Shown piece by piece: positions 17,995-28,005 of a stretch of 64,000 nt of DNA; the first letter of the stretch is position 1; the number at the start of each line of letters is the position of its first letter. This DNA is from Polynucleobacter alcilacus (GTDB taxonomy: Bacteria; Pseudomonadota; Gammaproteobacteria; Burkholderiales; Burkholderiaceae): assembly GCF_018881545.1 (NCBI RefSeq), contig NZ_JACVQD010000001.1, forward strand, positions 1,766,776-1,830,775, given 5' to 3'. Position numbers and translations under genes: made by a program. Under the pieces are notes generated by a model. It was not told the DNA's origin, did no database searches, and saw only the letters and a program-made list of their open reading frames with translations.

Positions 17995-20281
17995 AGCCAA
18001 TCCACCATTGCAAGTGAAAAAGTCACGCTTATCTAGTATTCGTGATGAAGGTATGTTGCGCCTTTTAATTGCTATTTCTGAAGATCTGGCTGCTTTTGAT
18101 GATCTTGATGAGGCCCTGCGATACCTGGTTGAAGAATCCTCCAAGGCCGTTCAGGCAGATCGCGCATCATTATTTTTAAATGATCCTGTCACTAAGGAGC
18201 TCTACACTAAATTTGCTCAAGGTAATCTTGCTCAAGAAATTCGCATCATGAATGATTCAGGGATATCTGGGGCTGTATTTCAGAGTGGTCAAGCGATTAT
18301 TGTTGACAATCCCTATGCTGATGCGCGTTTTAATCAACGGATTGACGAGCAAACAGGATATCAAACAAAAAATATTATTGCCGTTCCAGTAAAAACGGTA
18401 CGTGGTGAGATTATTGGTGTTTTACAAGCCCTGAATAAGCAAAAGGGTCGATTCACCAAAAAAGATTTAACACTACTGGAATTAATTACCACTCAGGCAT
18501 CGCAATTTCTCAGTGGAATGATTGAGCTGAAAAGGGTAGAGAAATTACGCAAGCATGAAATTGAGTTCCTCGAAGTGATTTCAGAAATGACTTCAGATAT
18601 CAATATAGAATCTTTGTTGCAAAAAGTGATGGCTGAGGCGACGCGCATGTTAGGCGCTGAGAGATCAACCTTATTTTTGAATGATAAAAAAACAAATCAG
18701 CTATGGTCTCAGGTGGGTCAGGGCTTGGGCGCCATGCAAATTCGTTTGCCAAACCATATGGGAATTGCTGGCACCGTTTTTACTAGCGGCAAGACAGTCA
18801 ACATTCCTCATGCTTATGCAGATCTTCGTTTTAATCCCACTTTTGATCGAAAATCGGGGTTTTTTACCCGCTCTATTCTCTGCGTACCGATTAACAATAA
18901 AGCGGGTGAAGTGATTGGGGTTACCCAAGTTCTCAATAAGAAAAATGGGAGTTTTACGACAGAAGATGAATCGCGTTTAAAGACCTTTACTGCTCAAATA
19001 GCCATTTCTCTCGAAAATGCTAGCTTATTTGCAGATGTGCAAAATATGAAAAATTACAACGAAGGTATTTTGCTTTCGATGACCAATGCTGTATTGACGT
19101 TTGATGAAGAGGGCAAACTCAAAACCTGTAATAAAACAGGTGAGAAGATTTTTAATCAGGAAGAGGCTGGGTTGTTAGGTAAAACGGCCGATCAAATATT
19201 TGCCGACACAAATAGTTGGATGGTTGAAAAAATTGCCCGTGTTTTGGAGAGTAAGCAAAGTGATGTCACCATCGACGGTAATTTGCTAATAGGCGAGGAG
19301 AATTTATCTGCCAATATCACGATCATGCCATTGTTAAGTATTGAAGGTAAATCAATGGGCTATATGATCATGATTGAGGATATCTCTTCTGAGAAGCGGA
19401 TGAAATCAACCATGTCCCGCTATATTGATCCATCGATTGCAGATCAACTACTCGCAAATAAATCCGATATTTTTGAAGGGCAAAATATTCATGCGACGGT
19501 TTTGTTCAGTGATATTCGAGGCTTTACAACGCTGACAGAGCAATTGGGACCTCAGGGCACAGTCCATCTTTTAAATGAGTATTTTGAGATTATGGTTGAC
19601 TGCATTTCACAAGAGGGCGGGATCCTTGATAAATTTATTGGGGATGCCATCATGGCGGGCTTTGGCATACCCCAATCGCTGGGGGATAACGAAGATCGTG
19701 GACTAAGAGCGGCTTTGGCGATGATTCAGTCGTTGGAAAGCTGGAATGCAACACGTGAATCTGAGGGTAAGTTACCGGTACATATTGGCATCGGTTTAAA
19801 TTCTGACAACATTGTGTCCGGAAATATTGGCTCTAAGAAGCGCATGGACTTTACGATGATTGGGGATGGGGTTAATTTAGCAGCGCGCCTTGAGTCTGCC
19901 TGCAAGCAATACAGTGCCAAAATTTTAATTAGCGAGTTCACGAAAGCGAGATTAAAAGGTACCTATCGAATGCGTGAGATTGATTTGGTGGTAGTCAAAG
20001 GGAAGACAGTGCCCATAGCGGTGTATGAAGTGCTTGACTACCATACCCAAGATTCTTTCCCCCACCTGATGGAAGTGCTCAGTCTATTTAAAGATGGTTT
20101 ATTAAAATATCGTGAAATGAATTGGGATGGTGCTCAAGCCCAGTTTGAGAAATGCCTAGAGCTTAATCCAAAAGATGCAGTTTCTCAGATGTATCTTGAG
20201 CGCTGTGAGCTGCTCCGCCAATCTCCACCAACCTTAGTTGATGGTCAGTGGGATGGCGTTTGGATAATGGATGAAAAGTGA
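17987..20281 (+). CDS. GAF-GAF-PAS class III adenylate cyclase
   Basis: 764 residues. Two GAF domains (about 25-175 and 205-345) share the repeated pattern GISGAVFQSG / GIAGTVFTSG with DNPYADARFNQ / PHAYADLRFNP. A PAS-like region follows (about 360-465), then a class III cyclase domain (about 490-680) and a TPR-like tail ending in WDGVWIMDEK. Catalytic residues are intact: metal-binding Asp in FSDIRGFT and in GDAIMAGFG, the Lys of LDKFIGD and the Asp of RMDFT that favour ATP, and Asn/Arg in VNLAARLE. It should make cAMP in the cytoplasm under control of small ligands or redox signals. It resembles cyanobacterial-type cyclases. Its start overlaps a small coiled-coil gene. Confidence 0.92.
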   Translation: MSKANPPLQVKKSRLSSIRDEGMLRLLIAISEDLAAFDDLDEALRYLVEESSKAVQADRASLFLNDPVTKELYTKFAQGNLAQEIRIMNDSGISGAVFQSGQAIIVDNPYADARFNQRIDEQTGYQTKNIIAVPVKTVRGEIIGVLQALNKQKGRFTKKDLTLLELITTQASQFLSGMIELKRVEKLRKHEIEFLEVISEMTSDINIESLLQKVMAEATRMLGAERSTLFLNDKKTNQLWSQVGQGLGAMQIRLPNHMGIAGTVFTSGKTVNIPHAYADLRFNPTFDRKSGFFTRSILCVPINNKAGEVIGVTQVLNKKNGSFTTEDESRLKTFTAQIAISLENASLFADVQNMKNYNEGILLSMTNAVLTFDEEGKLKTCNKTGEKIFNQEEAGLLGKTADQIFADTNSWMVEKIARVLESKQSDVTIDGNLLIGEENLSANITIMPLLSIEGKSMGYMIMIEDISSEKRMKSTMSRYIDPSIADQLLANKSDIFEGQNIHATVLFSDIRGFTTLTEQLGPQGTVHLLNEYFEIMVDCISQEGGILDKFIGDAIMAGFGIPQSLGDNEDRGLRAALAMIQSLESWNATRESEGKLPVHIGIGLNSDNIVSGNIGSKKRMDFTMIGDGVNLAARLESACKQYSAKILISEFTKARLKGTYRMREIDLVVVKGKTVPIAVYEVLDYHTQDSFPHLMEVLSLFKDGLLKYREMNWDGAQAQFEKCLELNPKDAVSQMYLERCELLRQSPPTLVDGQWDGVWIMDEK

Positions 20282-20471
20282 TGAGCTTGAATGTCAGGCT
20301 CGGGACTATCTGCGCTAGGTATTCTTTAGTGTTCTAGGAAAAAAATACCAGAAGAGCCTTAGCCAAAGTATCGATTTGTTAGAAAAGAGTGACACCGAAT
20401 TTGGCATTAGCATCCTGATTCAATAGGGATACATTGTTTATAGTGTTGCGAATGAATTTAAAAGAGCTCCT

Positions 20472-20843
20472 ATGTCTAAGTTATTTACAGTGTCTTGCAT
20501 TACCTTAGTGAGCTTGCTGGGATGTGCAGGTGCTGATGTGCGCCCACTTGTGGATATGAAAGGCGTAAATCAGTCTGCCTACGAGAATGATTTAAAAGAA
20601 TGCCAAGCCTATGCAAAGGATCAATCTGGTATGGGTGAAACCGCAGCGAAAGGTGCCGGTGCTGGCGCAGTAGTTGGGGGCTTGCTTGGCCTTGTTACTG
20701 GTGGTAATAAAACGGGAATTGTTCAAACTGCAGGGGCTGGTGCTGTGATTGGTGGAGCAGGTGGTGCATTTAGCGGAAATCAAGCGCAAGAGGCTGTGGT
20801 TAAAAGATGTTTGAGTGGCAGGGGCTATAAGGTATTGAACTAA
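20472..20843 (+). CDS. Glycine-zipper outer-membrane lipoprotein
   Basis: 123 residues. A lipoprotein signal peptide ends at LVSLLGC (lipobox, Cys18). After a short charged region come two glycine-zipper stretches (GAGAGAVVGGLLGLVTGG at about 62-79 and GAGAVIGGAGGAFSG), which in this family form membrane-inserting helices. Two further cysteines lie outside the signal. Such proteins are common envelope lipoproteins of unknown role, often near OmpA or SlyB-type proteins. It stands alone with 190 bases upstream in which I see no further gene. Confidence 0.82.
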   Translation: MSKLFTVSCITLVSLLGCAGADVRPLVDMKGVNQSAYENDLKECQAYAKDQSGMGETAAKGAGAGAVVGGLLGLVTGGNKTGIVQTAGAGAVIGGAGGAFSGNQAQEAVVKRCLSGRGYKVLN

Positions 20844-20901
20844 TTTTGAATTTAATCCAAGCTCAAATCATTAGAGATTTCAGCAATAAATGAATGCTTA
20901 A

Positions 20902-21732
20902 ATGTTAAATATATTTTACATCAATTTAGACGAAGCTAATGAAAGGCGGATTGTATTAGAGGAATGTCTAAATCAGTTTTCATCGTCAGATATTCAATGC
21001 CATCGGATAAGTGCATACAACAAAGACTATGTTGAGAAAAATAAAATTCCGGGAAAGATTAGGAGTGGTGAGAAGGGCTGCTTTCTAAGCCACAAGAAAG
21101 CTATCCAAGAGGCTTTAGAGTACCCAGGAAACGCGTTGATATTAGAAGACGACGCATTGCTTGGCATGGAGACGATTAATGTTTTAAAAAATTATCTACC
21201 TGCCATCCAGCAGAAAATAGATATTTTATATACTGATTTATGCGTATCTGACGTTAATTCAATGTTGCAGCTATTTAAGCTACGTAGATCTATGCTGAGG
21301 GATGGGTTACTTGAGGTGCTGGAGACAAAGCGCATCGATTTCTGTGGTGCGACGGCTTACATACTGAATAACGGCTCCAAGCAGAAGCTTTTGAATATCC
21401 TAGATACCTATAGTTCCTTAGATTTACCTTATGACTTAGTGCTAAAGAGTCTGATACTCCAAGACCAGCTTGATTCAGGTTTTATTTTCCCATTTATCAC
21501 AAGACTATCTCCGCTATCATCCAAAACGCAGTTGCAGTTGGATTCTGATAGGCTAAATAATATAGCTTGGGATGCCTTTAGAAAGTTGATGTTCTTTGAA
21601 TCAAAAGTCCCTGAGGATATCCTAAGAGATCTAGAGCAAATTCCCAATAATTTTTATGACGCTCAGGCTGAGGTGTTTTCAAAAATTCTTCGACTGATGT
21701 TATCTGAGAACTTTAAAACAGATTTATATTAG
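20902..21732 (+). CDS. Glycosyltransferase family 25 (LPS-type)
   Basis: 276 residues of GT25. It has the N-terminal FYINLDEANERR, GEKGCFLSHKKAIQEAL at about residue 55, and ILEDDALLG (about 80), the acidic metal-binding motif. It lacks a signal peptide and would act on the cytoplasmic face of the membrane, adding a sugar, often galactose, to an LPS or surface glycan. Composition is more AT-rich, with more AGA/AGG and ATA codons than the neighbours, and it stands alone next to a tRNA gene. Both suggest recent acquisition. Donor and acceptor cannot be told from sequence. Confidence 0.85.
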   Translation: MLNIFYINLDEANERRIVLEECLNQFSSSDIQCHRISAYNKDYVEKNKIPGKIRSGEKGCFLSHKKAIQEALEYPGNALILEDDALLGMETINVLKNYLPAIQQKIDILYTDLCVSDVNSMLQLFKLRRSMLRDGLLEVLETKRIDFCGATAYILNNGSKQKLLNILDTYSSLDLPYDLVLKSLILQDQLDSGFIFPFITRLSPLSSKTQLQLDSDRLNNIAWDAFRKLMFFESKVPEDILRDLEQIPNNFYDAQAEVFSKILRLMLSENFKTDLY

Positions 21733-21759
21733 TCGTCCAACGAAGCTAAAAAAGCAAAA

Positions 21760-21780
21760 AGCCCTTAAAGATTAAGGGCT
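21760..21780 (-). terminator. Terminator of tRNA-fMet
   Basis: A 9-bp stem (AGCCCTTAA/TTAAGGGCT) with a 3-base loop is followed, reading on the minus strand, by a T-rich run (TTTTTGCTTTTTT). It lies 15 bases beyond the tRNA 3' end. Weaker action on the opposing GT25 transcript is possible. Confidence 0.75.
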
Positions 21781-21794
21781 TAGTACTGAATTAC

Positions 21795-21871
<77 letters not shown>

Positions 21872-21883
21872 TCTGAAGCTGAA

Positions 21884-21913
21884 ATTCTACCATTTTTTGG
21901 GGGTCTCTGTCGA
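21884..21913 (-). promoter_or_regulatory. Promoter of tRNA-fMet
   Basis: On the minus strand TCGACA (21913-21908), an 18-base spacer and TAGAAT (21889-21884) match a sigma-70 promoter. Transcription would begin a few bases before the tRNA 5' end at 21871. Confidence 0.6.
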
Positions 21914-22026
21914 GGTATTCCTGTAAATGACGCATAAATAAGCGGTTTTTTGGAGGAAATTCTGAATTTGATGTGCCCTTATAAGGAGTAATATATTGCC
22001 ACGCAACAACACGCTAAGGTTTAAGA

Positions 22027-23970
22027 ATGTCAGTTAGCAATCCTGAATTTTCGGAATCATCTTTGTTAAGGCCGGTGGAGATCTCACGAGAAGATCATCC
22101 CCACAAAAAAGGCGCTTCAATTTCCTTAATGTTTGCTGCAATCGGCGTAGTGTTTGGCGATATTGGTACCAGCCCTTTATACGCATTGAAAGAATGTTTT
22201 AGTCCTGAGCATGGCATTCCATTTTCTACAGATGCAGTGTATGGCGTGATCTCCATGGTGTTCTGGGCTTTCGCAGTTGTAGTTTCTTTGAAATATGTTT
22301 TGTTTGTGATGCGCGCAAATAATCATGGCGAGGGTGGAATTTTGGCTCTCATGGCCTTGGCCTTAAGAACTGCACCGTCTGGATCTAAGCGCTCTCTTCT
22401 TATCATCATGGCCGGTGTATTTGGGGCATGCATGTTTTATGGAGACGCAATCATTACTCCCGCAATCTCAGTTCTCTCTGCAGTAGAGGGTCTTGAGGTG
22501 ATTTCAAGTGATCTCACGCGGTATGTCATGCCCATCACCATTTTTATTTTGGTGGTGCTGTTTGTGATTCAAAAAACAGGTACTGATGTTGTGGGTAAAC
22601 TTTTCGGTCCGATCATGATGATCTGGTTTATTACGATTGGATTGATGGGACTTCACCAAGTTATCCAGAACCCCGCGATTTTTGCCGCCATTAATCCATT
22701 ATTTGCGATTCGCTTCTTGATTGAGCATTCATTGCAAGGCTTCATTGTGCTCGGAGCGGTATTTTTGGTTCTGACTGGAGCCGAGGCTTTATATGCTGAT
22801 ATGGGGCACTTTGGACTGAAGCCTATTCGGATGGGTTGGTTCTTTATAGTCATGCCTTGCTTGCTCCTGAATTACTTTGGCCAAGGCGCCATGTTTTTAG
22901 GCAATCCAGAAACCATTAGCAATCCATTTTTCTTAATGGTTCCTGAAGGGCTTGTATTTCCATTAGTGATCTTGGCAACACTTGCTACGGTAATTGCATC
23001 CCAGGCTGTTATTTCAGGGGCTTTCTCAATGACAAGTCAGGCTATCTTGCTTGGTTTTGTACCCCGCATGAAAGTACGTCATACGTCTGATAGAGAGATC
23101 GGGCAAATCTATATGCCTTTAGTCAATTGGGTCTTATTGGTGCTCGTTATTGCTGTAGTACTGGCATTTAAGAAATCGGAGAATTTAGCAGCTGCATACG
23201 GCATTGCCGTAACAACCACCATGATCGTGACAACATTCCTCGCAGCAATTGTGATGCGCGTCGTATGGCGCTGGAATACCTTACTAGTGACTTTAGTTAT
23301 TAGCGCTTTTTTAATTGTGGATCTTGCTTTCTTAACTGCAAATCTACTCAAGATCATGGAGGGCGGTTGGTTTCCTCTACTTTTGGGTGCTGTTTGCTTT
23401 GTATTCTTGATGACCTGGTATCAAGGGCGCAGGATCTTGCGTCATAACGCGACGAATAATGGTATTGCCTTGAAGGGTTTTATAGATGTCTTGATGCAGC
23501 ATCCGCCGCACCGTGTTGATGGCACTGCTATCTTTCTAACGGCGCACGTTGACTACGTACCTGTTTCTTTCTTGCATAACCTCAAACACAATCATGTATT
23601 GCATGAAAGAGTCCTTTTCTTAAAAGTCAGCATTTGGGATGTACCCTATGTTAAAGATAGTGAGCGGATTACTTTGCGCGATCTGGGTAATGGCATCTAT
23701 GTAGCTCGTGCGGTGTATGGATTTAATGAAACTCCAGATATGGGACAAATTATTGGACTGATTGAAAAATCATCTGATCTCAAATTTGAGCTTATGGATA
23801 CCTCATTCTTCTTATCAAGAGATACGATTGTTTCTACTGAAATACCTGGAATGGCAATCTGGCGCGAGAAATTATTTTGCTGGATGTACCAAAATGCTGG
23901 ACGACAATCTGACTTCTTCAAAATTCCTGCGAACCGCTTGGTTGAATTGGGCGCAAAGGTGGAAATTTGA
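22027..23970 (+). CDS. kup: Potassium uptake protein Kup
   Basis: 647 residues with about twelve membrane segments in the first 450 residues and a cytoplasmic C-terminal domain. The family signature [17 protein letters not shown] lies near residue 42, and [11 protein letters not shown] follows at about 100. Kup is a K+/H+ symporter of the inner membrane. Length matches E. coli Kup (622) with a slightly longer N-terminus. An AAGG ribosome site precedes the ATG. Its stop overlaps the TTG start of the next gene (TTGA). Confidence 0.95.
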   Translation: MSVSNPEFSESSLLRPVEISREDHPHKKGASISLMFAAIGVVFGDIGTSPLYALKECFSPEHGIPFSTDAVYGVISMVFWAFAVVVSLKYVLFVMRANNHGEGGILALMALALRTAPSGSKRSLLIIMAGVFGACMFYGDAIITPAISVLSAVEGLEVISSDLTRYVMPITIFILVVLFVIQKTGTDVVGKLFGPIMMIWFITIGLMGLHQVIQNPAIFAAINPLFAIRFLIEHSLQGFIVLGAVFLVLTGAEALYADMGHFGLKPIRMGWFFIVMPCLLLNYFGQGAMFLGNPETISNPFFLMVPEGLVFPLVILATLATVIASQAVISGAFSMTSQAILLGFVPRMKVRHTSDREIGQIYMPLVNWVLLVLVIAVVLAFKKSENLAAAYGIAVTTTMIVTTFLAAIVMRVVWRWNTLLVTLVISAFLIVDLAFLTANLLKIMEGGWFPLLLGAVCFVFLMTWYQGRRILRHNATNNGIALKGFIDVLMQHPPHRVDGTAIFLTAHVDYVPVSFLHNLKHNHVLHERVLFLKVSIWDVPYVKDSERITLRDLGNGIYVARAVYGFNETPDMGQIIGLIEKSSDLKFELMDTSFFLSRDTIVSTEIPGMAIWREKLFCWMYQNAGRQSDFFKIPANRLVELGAKVEI

Positions 23971-24473
23971 GAAGATTGATCTTGCGCTCAAAACTATTCC
24001 TTGGATTTTTTTTGCTAGTTTGCTCTTTGAGTGGTTTAGTTTTAGCAACGCCTGCTGAAGAGGCTGAGCTTGAGCAGTTGGATAAGATTGAACAGGAGCT
24101 GGAGACGCAACGCGACTGGGCAAAATATCGCTGGGGCAAAGCGTCATCAGAGTGCTACCAGAATTATTGGGTTAACTATTGCATCAGTAATGCGAGAGCC
24201 CAATATCGCAAAGAGATTGACCCTATTACCCAGCAAGAGATTGCTTTACATGAAGTGCAGCGTAAATTGCGTAAGAGTTTAAAAGATCAAGATGATCAGA
24301 AACGTGCTGCTGAGCGTGCCTCACCAGAGAAAGCGGCCGAACGCGCTGATAACCAACGTGAGTTTACTGAGAAGCAAAAAGATGCAGCTCAAAGGGCTGC
24401 GGATTTAGAGCAGCGCCGTAAAGATGCACCTAAGCGTGCTCAAGAAAATAAAGCCGGTACTCAGCTGGATTAA
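23967..24473 (+). CDS. Secreted Ala/Arg/Lys-rich hypothetical protein
   Basis: 168 residues with an N-terminal signal peptide ([18 protein letters not shown], cleavage near residue 27). A charged domain with two cysteines follows ([15 protein letters not shown]), then a long Lys/Arg/Glu/Ala helix likely to form a coiled coil. It should be periplasmic, and the cysteines may form a disulfide. The TTG start overlaps the kup stop, so it is translated with kup. I do not recognise a named family. A link with potassium uptake is suggested only by the overlap. Confidence 0.72.
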   Translation: MRRLILRSKLFLGFFLLVCSLSGLVLATPAEEAELEQLDKIEQELETQRDWAKYRWGKASSECYQNYWVNYCISNARAQYRKEIDPITQQEIALHEVQRKLRKSLKDQDDQKRAAERASPEKAAERADNQREFTEKQKDAAQRAADLEQRRKDAPKRAQENKAGTQLD

Positions 24474-24521
24474 TTTCTACCCATTATTTTTTAATTGCTC
24501 ATTTAATTACTAGGTACACAC

Positions 24522-25886
24522 TTGGCTAAAGTCAAAACCGTTTATATCTGCCAGTCTTGTGGCGGAACTTCTGCTAAGTGGCAGGGACAGTGTCCATCTT
24601 GTCAGGCATGGAATACCTTGGAAGAAGGCTTGCCTGAAGTGAGTTCCAATTCTCGATTTCAGGGGCTGGCTCAATCATTACCAAGGCAAAAGCTTTCTGC
24701 CATTACTGCTGAGGACTTGCCCAGATTTAGTACCGGTGTAGAGGAGTTTGATCGTGTATTAGGAGGTGGCTTGGTGCCCGGTGGGGTAGTACTTTTGGGC
24801 GGCGATCCGGGTATTGGTAAATCCACCTTACTACTGCAAGCTTGTGCTGAGATGAGTGCTGCTGGTATGGACGTGCTTTACAGCAGTGGAGAAGAATCTG
24901 CTGCACAAATCGCCTTACGTGCAAAACGTATTGCACTTGATGCACCCCAACTGGAAGTCTTGGCAGAGATCCAGCTAGAGAAACTCATTTCGATTATGGA
25001 TACCGTGAAGCCTCAAGTCTTGGTGGTGGACTCGATTCAGACCTTGTATTCAGAAGTGCTGAGTTCTGCACCAGGTTCTGTAGCGCAAGTACGAGAGTGT
25101 GCCGCTCAACTTACTAGAGCAGCTAAATCTAGCGGTATCTGTGTATTGATGGTTGGACACGTCACAAAAGATGGTCATTTAGCTGGCCCTCGAGTTTTAG
25201 AACATATCGTAGACACCGTCTTGTATTTTGAAGGCGATACCCATTCTTCATTTCGCCTAGTGCGCTCGATTAAGAATCGCTTTGGCGCAGTCAATGAGCT
25301 CGGTGTCTTTGCAATGACTGAAAAGGGCCTGCGGGGCGTAACCAATCCTTCAGCCATTTTCTTGTCGCAACATGAGCAGATGGTCCCAGGTGCTTGTGTA
25401 TTAGTGACACAAGAGGGAAGCAGACCGCTTTTAGTAGAAATACAGGCACTAGTAGATACTGCGCATGTACCAAACCCTCGCCGCCTGGCAGTTGGACTTG
25501 AGCAGGCGCGTTTAGCAATGCTCTTAGCAGTCTTGCATCGTCATGCTGGAATCGCTTGCTTTGATCAAGATGTCTTCTTAAATGCGGTAGGGGGCGTCAA
25601 AATCTCTGAGCCCGCTGCCGACTTAGCAGTTCTGCTAGCGATCCAATCCTCGATTCGTAATCGTGCATTACCCAAAGAGCTGATTGTATTTGGTGAGGTT
25701 GGCTTGGCTGGGGAGATTCGTCCTTGTCCGCGAGGCCAAGAGCGCTTAAAAGAGGCCGCAAAATTAGGCTTTACTGTAGCTATCATTCCAAAAGCCAATA
25801 TGCCTAAGACAAAAATCCCGGGACTCAAGCTCATTCCAGTAGAGCGCATAGACCAAGCAATTACGGCAGCAGCAGAATTGGCTTAA
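24522..25886 (+). CDS. radA: DNA repair protein RadA
   Basis: 454 residues, full length. Architecture: N-terminal C4 zinc finger (CQSCGG...CPSC, residues 10-30), RecA-like ATPase with Walker A GGDPGIGKST (about 91), the diagnostic RadA motif KNRFG (about 252), and a C-terminal Lon-protease-like domain. RadA is a helicase that drives branch migration in recombination and in natural transformation, the latter of interest given comEC nearby. It starts with TTG, preceded by AGG at suitable spacing. It converges on prmB with 16 bases between. Confidence 0.95.
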   Translation: MAKVKTVYICQSCGGTSAKWQGQCPSCQAWNTLEEGLPEVSSNSRFQGLAQSLPRQKLSAITAEDLPRFSTGVEEFDRVLGGGLVPGGVVLLGGDPGIGKSTLLLQACAEMSAAGMDVLYSSGEESAAQIALRAKRIALDAPQLEVLAEIQLEKLISIMDTVKPQVLVVDSIQTLYSEVLSSAPGSVAQVRECAAQLTRAAKSSGICVLMVGHVTKDGHLAGPRVLEHIVDTVLYFEGDTHSSFRLVRSIKNRFGAVNELGVFAMTEKGLRGVTNPSAIFLSQHEQMVPGACVLVTQEGSRPLLVEIQALVDTAHVPNPRRLAVGLEQARLAMLLAVLHRHAGIACFDQDVFLNAVGGVKISEPAADLAVLLAIQSSIRNRALPKELIVFGEVGLAGEIRPCPRGQERLKEAAKLGFTVAIIPKANMPKTKIPGLKLIPVERIDQAITAAAELA

Positions 25887-25902
25887 TTACTGCGCAAGGT
25901 AT

Positions 25903-26799
25903 TTAATGCAGATCTTCTGCCTGAATGAGTAATACCTGTTCTTCGCCTGCAGACACTTCCATCCAGATTGCTGGAATTTGTGGGAAGACTCTTTTGAAGT
26001 TCTCATACTCATTGCCAATCTCAATCAGAATGGCGCCTCGCTCCGATAGGTATTCGGGGGCTAAAGCAATAATGCGGCGAATGACATCCATACCATCAGC
26101 ACCACCAGCTAAAGCTAAAGCTGGCTCAGCATGGTATTCAGGGGGTAGTGCATTCATTGAATTTGCATTTACATAGGGTGGATTGCAAATAATCAGATCA
26201 AATAGATTCTCTTCATTGGGCTCGGGTAATGCATCCCATAAATCACCGCTAAATAACTCTACTTGTGAATTCAGCCCATGACGGTCTACATTACGTGCCG
26301 CTACCGATAGGGCGGGCATACTAATATCGCAAGCACTCACATGAATATCCGGGCAAGATAGGGCTAATAAGATGGCTAATGAGCCGTTACCCGTGCATAG
26401 GTCAAGCGCTTTACCATCTGCAGGCAACCAAGGTTCCAGTGTGCCATCGACAATCAACTCTGCTATCCATGAGCGGGGAACAATACTTTGCTCGCTACAG
26501 AAAAAAGGGAGCCCCATTAACCAAGCTTCACCCAGGAGATATGCCAGCGGCTTACGTGTGGAAATTCGTTCATCTGCAATAGCAAGGGCTGCGATGAGTT
26601 GTTCACTCGTCAAAGATGCCTCTAAGTGATCTAAAGCTTCTGTGGGGCTGAGACCCAATTGTTTGCTAACGATCCACAAGGCTTCGCTATGCGCATCAAC
26701 GGCGCCATGGCCATAGTGCAATATTGCAGTCTCTAGTTTTTGTGCAATTTGATCAATGATCTGATTTACTGTGAGAGATGGCTGAGGCTCAGGGTCCAT
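25903..26799 (-). CDS. prmB: Ribosomal protein L3 glutamine methyltransferase PrmB
   Basis: 298 residues. An N-terminal helical domain precedes a Rossmann methyltransferase with ALDLCTGNGSLAI (SAM-binding, about residue 135) and the NPPY catalytic motif (ICNPPYVNANS, about 210). These are followed by LPPEYHAEPALALAGGADG, a segment typical of PrmB rather than PrmC. It methylates a glutamine of ribosomal protein L3. It is the last gene of the dapD-dapE-prmB run, 36 bases after dapE. Confidence 0.9.
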   Translation of the reverse strand: MDPEPQPSLTVNQIIDQIAQKLETAILHYGHGAVDAHSEALWIVSKQLGLSPTEALDHLEASLTSEQLIAALAIADERISTRKPLAYLLGEAWLMGLPFFCSEQSIVPRSWIAELIVDGTLEPWLPADGKALDLCTGNGSLAILLALSCPDIHVSACDISMPALSVAARNVDRHGLNSQVELFSGDLWDALPEPNEENLFDLIICNPPYVNANSMNALPPEYHAEPALALAGGADGMDVIRRIIALAPEYLSERGAILIEIGNEYENFKRVFPQIPAIWMEVSAGEEQVLLIQAEDLH

Positions 26800-26835
26800 G
26801 ATGGAGTGTAGTTATTGAAATGGATATTGCAGCAC

Positions 26836-27987
26836 TTAAGCGATTAGATGCTCAAGTGTTTTGCGATAAATATTTTTGAGGGGCTCTACGTTATCGATGA
26901 TGACGCATTCATTAATCTTGTGACTCGTTGCATTCAAGGGGCCAAACTCCACAACCTCTTTACAAATCTTAGCGATAAATCGACCATCACTGGTTCCACC
27001 AGTAGTAGATAGTTCAGTTTCAATTTGGGTTTCTGCTTTGATGGCTTTTCGCATTGCAGCTGCTAACTCAGCGTCACCAGTAATAAACGGACTGCCACCT
27101 AAGTGCCAATCAATTTCAAAATCGAGTCCAATATCTTTGAGAATTTTTTCAAGTCGCTCACGAAGTTGTTCTGGCTTACTCTCAGTGGAGAAGCGAAAGT
27201 TAAATTCAATAGTTAATTCACCGGGAATGATGTTGTTTGCCCCAGTTCCAGAATGAATATTGGATATTTGAAAACTAGTAGGCTGAAAATATTCATTCCC
27301 TTTGTCCCACTCGGTCGCCACTAAAGCAGAAATCGCTGGTGCAGTCAGGTGAATCGGATTTTCGCCTAAATGAGGGTAAGCAATATGCGCTTGGATACCC
27401 TTAACCTTCAACTTCCCAGACAGGGATCCGCGACGACCATTTTTAATCATATCGCCAAGTCGATTGACGGAGGTTGGTTCACCAATCACGCAGTAGTCCA
27501 AACGTTGACCCTGTTTTAGTAAGCGCTCACACATGATGACGGTGCCATCTTTGGCGGGACCTTCTTCATCACTAGTAATGAGGAAGGCAATTGAGCCTTG
27601 GTGATCTGGGTGTTGAGCGACAAATTCTTCTGTTGCCACTACAAAACCTGCCAGAGAGGTTTTCATATCCGCCGCGCCACGACCATAGAGCATGCCATCG
27701 CGGATGGTTGGCGTAAAAGGATTGCTAGCCCATTTTTCTAGTGGACCTGTCGGTACCACATCGGTATGTCCAGCAAACATGAATACTTTGCCTTGATCGC
27801 CAGCCTTCCCTTTTTTGATAGCCCATAAGTTACTTACCTGAAAATTTTCAGGACCACTGACTACGCTCTCAGTCTCAAAGCCAATCGCTTGCAGTCGTTT
27901 CGCAATTAAGTCTTGGCAGCCACCATCGGCTGGCGTTACTGAATTGCAGGCAATGAGAGCTTCGGTAAGCTCAAGCGTAGCGCTCAT
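26836..27987 (-). CDS. dapE: Succinyl-diaminopimelate desuccinylase DapE
   Basis: 383 residues of the M20 peptidase fold. Metal ligands are visible in [12 protein letters not shown] (His, about 71), RGAADMKTS (Asp, about 103), [10 protein letters not shown] (Glu-Glu, about 137) and SHKINE near the C-terminus. It removes succinate from N-succinyl-LL-diaminopimelate on the way to lysine and peptidoglycan. It lies 18 bases after dapD, so substrate and product steps are encoded together. Confidence 0.95.
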   Translation of the reverse strand: MSATLELTEALIACNSVTPADGGCQDLIAKRLQAIGFETESVVSGPENFQVSNLWAIKKGKAGDQGKVFMFAGHTDVVPTGPLEKWASNPFTPTIRDGMLYGRGAADMKTSLAGFVVATEEFVAQHPDHQGSIAFLITSDEEGPAKDGTVIMCERLLKQGQRLDYCVIGEPTSVNRLGDMIKNGRRGSLSGKLKVKGIQAHIAYPHLGENPIHLTAPAISALVATEWDKGNEYFQPTSFQISNIHSGTGANNIIPGELTIEFNFRFSTESKPEQLRERLEKILKDIGLDFEIDWHLGGSPFITGDAELAAAMRKAIKAETQIETELSTTGGTSDGRFIAKICKEVVEFGPLNATSHKINECVIIDNVEPLKNIYRKTLEHLIA

Positions 27988-28005
27988 AGATTAGATATTC
28001 TTTAT

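Noticed and set aside
20282-20471. Possible small RNA or ORF in the gap before the lipoprotein gene
   Set aside because: Only very short frames, no clear hairpin-terminator and no convincing promoter pair were found.
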